Part shown: piece after piece, positions 57,741 to 64,000 of the stretch | How the letters are laid out: each line of letters opens with the position of its first letter | Numbering within the stretch: the first letter of the stretch is position 1 | From: Diogma glabrata | Lineage: Eukaryota > Arthropoda > Insecta > Diptera > Cylindrotomidae | Assembly (NCBI GenBank): GCA_963693315.1 | Contig: OY856186.1 | Coordinates: 367,082,359-367,146,358, forward strand | DNA: 64,000 bases | Direction: 5' to 3' | Translations under genes and position numbers: made by a program | The notes under the pieces: model-generated | Database searches by the model: none | What the model saw: only the letters and a program-made list of their open reading frames with translations | What the model was told of the DNA's origin: nothing

Positions 57741-59080
57741 TGTAAGATTAACAATTCCTTAATTATTATTCCTTAATTAAGAAAGTTGATGTTGTTATAA
57801 TAAAAAGCTATTAAAAAGTAGATGTAACTATTTTTCGTTGAATCTATAAGGGAACAAAAGGAAAGAAGTGTGAATTGGGGACAATTTATTGGAAAACTCA
57901 TTGGTGTTATGAAGTGTGATTTAGACTTCGTGATTGGGAGTCGAACCGCTTTTCCACATGCATTAAATTTGCATTAACAGAAGTTTTCATGGTTGTTTTC
58001 ATTTTTCCTTTAACCATAGTTTCTTATACTCAAACCGTAATTGCCATCTACAATAGTTTCTGTAAAAAAAAAACTTGTCCTAAAACGGTTGTGTGCTATT
58101 TCCCAATGTAATTTTTTATATTCAATTTTTAATCGGTAATCGCTATCAAATTATCGTTTTATGAGTTGTACAATATCATTAATTCGTAATCGCGCTATTT
58201 CCGTGTACAATTTCCTGCAGTCATTTCGTAATCAATAATTTTTTTTATATAATTCTTTCCCCATTTTTTTCTAATGCAAATTAGTGATACAAATTCCTTT
58301 GTGGGTTTTCAGTCATTAAAATATGCTACCAGTTAATGCTACTATATTTTATACTATAAATAGAACGCGATAGATAGCTTCTGTCTCTTATTGCTTGAAA
58401 AAAATATCTCGTTTATATCAAAAAAGATCGGATTTCTTTATTGAATTCACGCTTTTGCTATTTAATTTAAGTTCGGTTCAAGTAGCAAATTTTTAATCAA
58501 ATTAAAATAACTAGTGCAATTAGTCAAAATTTTTATTTAGTGCAAATTTATTAGTTTCATTTTTGTTAAAAAAAAATTCTATCTGTTTGTGCCGTGCTAG
58601 TTAAAAAACACTGAAAAAATTTACTACCCATGTAAACTCATATTTCGACTTTATGTCTAATCAGTTCACAGCTGTTGGTGGTTTGACAGCTAGACGTCGA
58701 GTGTTTTCATGTGGTGTATCTTATTATTTAAAAACAAAGGAATTAATTCCAGAAAAGAATAAATCCGTTTAATTAAATAAACTGACCAGTCTTGTGCTGT
58801 AATAAATTTAACTAATAAATTATAATAATATGACTGTGAAATTACTGTGATATTATATGTTCCCTCGAACTGTGATAAAGAGAACTATAAATAATAATTT
58901 TGCATTCTCATATAAAAATAATTACGTAAAATTCTGTGTTAGCATAATTTATATAAAAATAATTACGTATAATTCTGTGTTAGCATAATTTATTTCAAAA
59001 TAAATACGTAAGTTATATAAAAATAAATGTGAAAAAAAATAAATTTAACCAAAAATTGTTACATAATAAACCTCGTAATC
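57740..59080 (-). repeat. Interspersed repeat copy at 57950-58150; otherwise no gene seen
   Basis: 57950-58150 is the reverse complement of 44690-44860 (shared ACTATTGTAGATGGCA and TTGGGAAATAGCACACAAC words). Around 58870-59010 the phrase TATAAAAATAATTACGTA(A/T)AATTCTGTGTTAGCATAATTTAT is duplicated in tandem (period about 55 bases). No coding frame. Confidence 0.55.
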
Positions 59081-59086
59081 ATCTTT

Positions 59087-59278
59087 ATGTTAATTGCTTG
59101 CTCAAATTGGGAGATTGTACATGTTCCAGATAGTTGTGTTATTAAAATCCTAGCTTCATCGACACAAAATCTCTGTGATATTTCTGGGGTAACACTGATA
59201 TCAGGACGAAGTGAATCAGTGGATTGGAAGCTGGAGTGTAATTTACGGGAAATACTTGGCCGCATGTTACGATTATAA
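59087..59278 (+). CDS. Short open frame, unassigned; possible exon fragment
   Basis: 63 codons: MLIACSNWEIVHVPDSCVIK, then SSTQNLCDISGVTLISGRSE, then a Trp/Leu/Arg tail. The residue mix (several Cys, Trp and Ser, little Lys or Phe) is unlike random AT-rich frames here, and it would fit an extracellular exon. I recognise no family, see no clear splice acceptor in front, and the minus strand is also open over part of it. Treat as hypothetical. Confidence 0.2.
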   Translation: MLIACSNWEIVHVPDSCVIKILASSTQNLCDISGVTLISGRSESVDWKLECNLREILGRMLRL

Positions 59279-60294
59279 ATACGTTTCCGGCACGACCATT
59301 TTGTTTTTGTGATAATACGTTGACATCATCATTCCTGCTGAATAGTACGATACATTTCCGGTAATACAAAAAAAGGGGGAAAGAAATATCACCGATCATC
59401 AACAAGTTTGGAGTGCAATAATTTTTACATCGTCGTCGTGATACTGATGTCAGAGCTCACCAATCGATGAACTGGATGAGGATGAGCGATCAACTTTGGA
59501 CAACAGGAGTGGGATCTGGCCAAGCTATGGAGTGAGTCGTTTTAAATATGTATATATGTGGGAGCGTTTGTACTATAAATGTTTGCGCGAATGTATGGGG
59601 TATGTGTGGGCGGGTGAATGCATATGTAATTAATATTTCGATTTATTTTATTTTTTTTATTTTAATTAGTGCATTATCTTATGTGATTTAGCCATTCATT
59701 TTCAGTAATTTATTGTTGGAAAATATGAAGGAAAACTAGAGTAATAGCGAATGGTTACAAGGTTCCTAATAGCACCATTAATGATAATATTCATTGAAAT
59801 TTAACCCAAACTCATTTACTTACAACTAATGGTAATTTTTATTATTGCTATAATGGGTGCTGAATTTGAAACCATATTGTCTAAAGAAAAAGCTTTAGAA
59901 ATCATTCACGATTTTTCAATGTAAAAACTATTACACCAGCAAATAATGATACCTTTCACGGGATCGAAATTACTCATACCAATCTCATCCTATAGTATGA
60001 CAAATAAACAAACTAACGTTACGATTAATGCCTTTCGAGATAAATATGAAAATTTTTGTCATACGAGCTGTCGTTATTCATCACCAAATTTCTTCATTTT
60101 GTTTAATGGTGGATGTCATGAAGTTATGCCTTTACATAATCGTAACCCATGGTATCTTGGTCTAAAGCAGATCAGCAAATATAATAATGATTCAAATTTT
60201 AAAACTTCAATCTTTCTTTAACTACAGATTTATATATTGTTTTATTTGCTTTACCACAATTTTCATATTATATTTCTCATGTATATTGGGCGTA

Positions 60295-60380
60295 TGGGTT
60301 TGGATGTGTGCATGTGTGTGTGTATGTGGGGGTGTGAGTGTGTGTGTGCATGAATGGATGAGATGCGAGAGTGTGTGAAT
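60295..60380. repeat. (TG)n-rich microsatellite
   Basis: Interrupted TGTGTG runs between 60305 and 60380. The corresponding place in the inverted copy (39690-39755) is also CA/GT-rich. Confidence 0.85.
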
Positions 60381-60478
60381 GAGTGCTGAAATATGGGGGT
60401 TGGACGTGGTGATCGTGGTTCGTTCGTACACGGGGGTCGCCAGAGTCTGTTTAGTTCACTTACCTTTTTTTCACATCT

Positions 60479-60639
60479 GGGTGGTTATTTTGTAGTGTTA
60501 TCTCACTAGGTGAGATGAATAGTGAGATAAAAAAATTATGTTTAAATGATTTCTTTTATCTAATATAATCGATCAAAGACAAATATTTTATTTCACTTTT
60601 TATCTCACCTAGTGAGATAACACTACAAAATAACCACCC
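60479..60639. mobile_element. Hairpin MITE with 38-bp perfect terminal inverted repeats
   Basis: The first 38 bases (from GGGTGGTTATTTTGTAGTG at 60479) are the perfect reverse complement of the last 38 (ending CACTACAAAATAACCACCC at 60639). The total is 161 bases. The related copy at 39400-39660 lacks it at the matching position, so an empty site is available. Ends of the form C(A/T)GGGTGG would suit a hAT-type MITE, but the target duplication is not clear. Confidence 0.9.
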
Positions 60640-61014
60640 TGTTTTTATCTCATGTTACGCGTACAAACTCAGTTATGTGTGCTGGAGCAGCAGGTATTCT
60701 TCTCTCGACCCCATAGGCTGCAGCTAGTCTGGGGCTAAAAATAATCTCGTTAGGTACGCGACCTGCTATGCCACTTCGTTGTTATTCAACCAAGCAGCGC
60801 TTCATTACATTGGTCAACACAGTCAATAATGTGTTACAACAATAATTTGTCAACCATTTATTTACATGGGATGATGCACTAGATTAAATTAATTAGGCAT
60901 GAAAAGTTGAATCTGGAACAAATTATGGGGTAAGAGAAACATTTATCTAGTATTTGTTAAATGTAATTATTGTGGCTATATTGTTGTGTGTGATGAACTC
61001 GGTTTCTTAAACCT

Positions 61015-61260
61015 TTGGGTCATCAGAGTCCCTGTTCTTTGTTTGGTTTTTTAATTCCGTTTACACAGTCTGCTTTGCATGCATATCTGATCATTTGTAC
61101 TGAACTGAGAGAAATTGCTTCTCGGACACACGTGGCTGAAGCTCGTCGGAATAAAAACTCTGCCAGGCACGCAGTCCTTCGTTTTTTCCTGTTAGGGACT
61201 CACTAGCAGATGCAGTGTTCATTACAGAATTCTCCGGGGGGCTGTAGAGCGGGGTACAAT
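61015..61260 (+). pseudogene. LINE fragment of the same family as 16870-17060
   Basis: GAAGCTCGTCGGAATAAAAA then CTCTGCCAGGCACGCAGTCC (61138-61175) aligns with GAAGCTAGTCGGAATTAAAC then CTCGCAAGGCACGTAGTTCT near 16977-17012. The frame is not clearly coding in either copy. Short truncated relic. Confidence 0.5.
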
Positions 61261-64000
61261 AGATTGTTTTGGTTGCACCAGGGAATTTAATCTAAAAAAT
61301 GTAATTTAACATACATATGGCGATCTAATTTGAGATATAGTTGAGGAGAAGGATCGATTAATTTACATGATTCTAAACTTTGTACCTATGTTTATATGCT
61401 GTTGCATATTGTTAAAGCTTGCGTCTGTCAACAGTCACCACCCTTGAACTAACAATAAGAAATTGATTAAACTACATTCACAAATTTCCAGTCTCCTTTC
61501 ATTGCATTTCAGCAAGTGAAATCATTGTGATTGAAACTAATAGAATTTATTTTATCTTATACGTTTACTGACTAGATTTCTTCTGTAAAGTCATTTTTAG
61601 TGATAAGGATTGATAACAAAGCAAAAAATAAATTCAACGATTTCTTTTGTAATAAAATTTGCCTTAGATATAATTACAAAACCTTTTTCTGATATGATAA
61701 AAATGTGATAACAATAAAACGCCGAGAAACACGTTAACGTTAATATTAATAATGTTTCGTCCATTTAGTTTTTCTGTTCGGTTTGTAGGTTACCTCCTTG
61801 GATAAGAGAACACTAAACACATTGCAAGAAATAGAGAACATAGTTGAATTGATTAATTGAAGATATACTTTATTTTATTTTTTAAGGAAATAAACATATA
61901 TCAAGGACATTTCTGACACCAAAAAAATAGAAATACTTTTCTCAACATGTTTCACACACATAGATTCCTATTCACGATAATTGAGTAAAAATATATAAAA
62001 ATTGTATAAGAGAAAAATATCCAAATAGAAAATGTATCCATAAAAATTAAGCCAAAAACGTTGGGTTAGGTGGAGAACTATGGAGGACAAGAAAATGATT
62101 TAATCTTTTGTGATTTATGAGCTTTTATTTTTTTTTAAATTTTTTTTTTTTTTCGGAAAATTGTGAATAAAGAAGTTTGTTGTTGTTGTTATTATTTTAT
62201 TTGATTTTATGGAGCATATACCCCAAAAAAAAGAGAAAAAGGATATTTATCATCATATGTTGTGTAGTGAAATGAATGGTTTTGTTTTGATTTGATTGAA
62301 GAGATTATTTTGTTGGTTGTTTGCTGTGTAGAAACTTATTTGAAAAATGGTTTTTGAATATCGTGTTTGGTTTTTTTTTTACAAAGGGACAAAAGGTTGA
62401 AAAGGTCTTACATGATAACAATTTAATAAATATTGTAAGACGATAATATGCATGATACACAATGGATAAAAATTTATGAAATTTTTTAGGATACATATTA
62501 TGTTCAATAGAAAATTTTAATAATTTTAATCCAAGAGAAAACATATCAAAAATTATTCATATATATAATTTCATCAAATATCAAGGGATGCAACAAAAAA
62601 AATCCTACCATTTTTGGCACAACCAAAAAAAATTACAGACAAAATCAATATTTCAATACAATGACGAAAGAAAATAAATAAATTTATTGTTTTGTTGTTG
62701 TTTGTTTACCATCAACATTTTGTTGGCGCCTCGATTTGTGATTTGTAATTTTTTCCTTATAATTTTCCATCTTCAAATATAGATTTTTTTTTATTTTTCA
62801 CTTGATTTCTCTATTTATTTGTTGGTGGAAATATTGAGTTAAAGTAGACATAATTGGTGATGTGAAAATATTTTATTGTAACGCTCAACGTTGCTCAGTT
62901 GTTTTACAAAAATAAGACAATGTGAATAGTAGTGATAGACGATTTTATGAAAAAATGAAGGTAAAAATTGAAACTGTAACGAAGAATAAATTTGATGGTG
63001 GTGGAACGTCAGTTAAGACAAAGAAAAAAAAAACTAAGGCGAGGTGTAAAAAATTTGTCGTTTTTTTTGTTTTCGAAAAAATTTCCAAGTGGTATGACAA
63101 TAACTTGATCTAATGGTTCTGATTTTTTGAGTGTTAAGTTAATAGTAAAATATGGATTGTCATTATTTGTATTAAACATAAAGTGGGGGGGGATACATGA
63201 GTTTTGATATGTGACTCAGGTCTCTCATTTTCCTTATTCAAAATCTGGGTCTTGTTAAATAATGTTCTAAATTTTTCAAAAAGGTTAATTTCAGGCACTG
63301 GATGTTGGCTAAATTCTACATATCGTTTCTGATAGTACAATTTTTCTTATTTTTGTTATCGAGCTATTGAAGTTACAAGTTGTCAAAAAAAATAGTTTTA
63401 CCGAAGGTATAGTACGTTGTACAAGTCATTCTCCACCTACTTGCATAAATAAAATAGGTGGTATGCGCAAATTAATAAGTTAAGTATAGGAAAAAATCGC
63501 TATAAAGGTCCCCAAAAACTTAAGAAAGTTGTCAAATAAGGTGACGATTACCCTTCTCTGAGGTTTTGACCAGGTAGGGTATACCAACAACTCTAACATA
63601 ACAACTCTCTATCTCAAAGCCATACACCGGAAGAAAGATTTAATGAAAAATAAATGGATATTTTTTGGGCGTCTCTTCGAAAAAATTGTTTCTATGATGA
63701 CAAAATAGATAAGTTTATCAAGATAGATCTAAAATAACAAACCTTAAGAAGATTTAAAAATCGTAATTTGGTTATTCGAACCGGATTTTTTTACGAAGAT
63801 AAAAATTCATTTGTCCAGACAACTTTCTTTACATAAATCTACGCGATCAATACAACTTATCGCCTTTTTATTGATATCTTTCTAAACTCTGTTTGCAATG
63901 ATTTTGTTTTCATTGAGTGCTGTCTCGTTGTGATATGTTGTTTGAATTATAATACAAATTTTTTTTGGATTCAAGCAAGTTTATTCAAATATTTTTTGTG
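61260..64000. other. No gene seen
   Basis: AT-rich to the window end. Small frames at 62305-62544 (minus), 62922-63113 (plus) and 63134-63340 (minus) are Lys/Phe/Ile-rich with no motif and are most likely chance. Confidence 0.5.

Larger units (their letters stand above)
59480..60830 (+). repeat. Long interspersed repeat, second copy of the 39400-41230 element
   Basis: Blocks shared with the minus strand of 39400-41230 are listed at that entry. They appear here in the same order on the plus strand: AGGAGTGGGATC (59508), TATATGTGGGAGCGTTTGTA (59551), a GT-rich block (60305-60380), GGGTCGCCAGAGTCTGTTTA (60434) and GGAGCAGCAGGTATTCTTCT (60682). It lacks the long (AT)n tract and carries a hairpin MITE insertion at 60479-60639. 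No protein-coding frame was recognised in either copy. Confidence 0.7.

Noticed and set aside
62922..63113. 63-codon Lys-rich frame near the right end
   Set aside because: Residues are dominated by Lys from A-runs; no homology or splice signals.

Overview
This window is AT-rich eukaryotic DNA, most likely from an insect. The evidence is composition, introns of 58-59 bp with GT-AG ends, TATA boxes near start codons, and a transposon mix typical of insects (BEL/Pao, Ty3/Gypsy with a tRNA-Leu primer site, Jockey/CR1-like and R1/I-like LINEs, Penelope-like elements with GIY-YIG nuclease, hAT, CACTG-ended MITEs, foldback DNA). No lineage-specific marker was found, so the order is not assigned. No prokaryotic operons, CRISPR arrays, tRNA or rRNA genes were seen.

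Only two loci look like intact host genes: two paralogous two-exon genes on the minus strand (26537-27222 and 37439-38168). Each encodes a small secreted protein with two saposin-B-like domains, and each has its own TATA box. Between them lie two copies of a roughly 0.9-kb segmental duplication carrying a dCMP deaminase-like sequence (29805-30715 and 33385-34187). Both copies are damaged, but differently: one has a stop at the catalytic Glu codon, the other keeps the Glu but is changed just before the zinc-binding cysteines.

The rest is mostly mobile-element debris. From the left: a decayed BEL/Pao element (1-2870, minus); a LINE tail and a deleted Penelope-like element (4200-7140, minus); a compound inverted-repeat element (8640-9500); a foldback element with 0.85- and 1.3-kb arms built of about 135-bp repeats (9812-12392); a 158-codon ORF (13082-13558) beside a CACTG MITE; a head-to-head pair of Penelope-like fragments (14236-15605); a deleted LINE (16870-17640); a Ty3/Gypsy relic (about 18850-20760); a second Ty3/Gypsy relic (35120-36350); a long interspersed repeat carrying a 0.4-kb (AT)n tract (39400-41230), related to 59480-60830; a 5'-truncated LINE with a 531-codon reverse transcriptase ORF (42001-44090); a full-length hAT element with a perfect 8-bp target duplication (46398-51482), which itself holds a 77-bp minisatellite, a Penelope fragment and a second CACTG MITE; and an R1/I-like LINE relic (55430-57660) interrupted by a poly(A)-tailed insertion with a 10-bp target duplication.

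No undescribed multi-gene system was recognised. The strongest items for follow-up are the saposin-like gene pair, the nested and datable hAT locus, the foldback element, the two dCMP deaminase copies with different lesions, and a hammerhead-ribozyme-like motif near a Penelope relic. All similarity statements come from recognising family motifs by eye; no database search was run.
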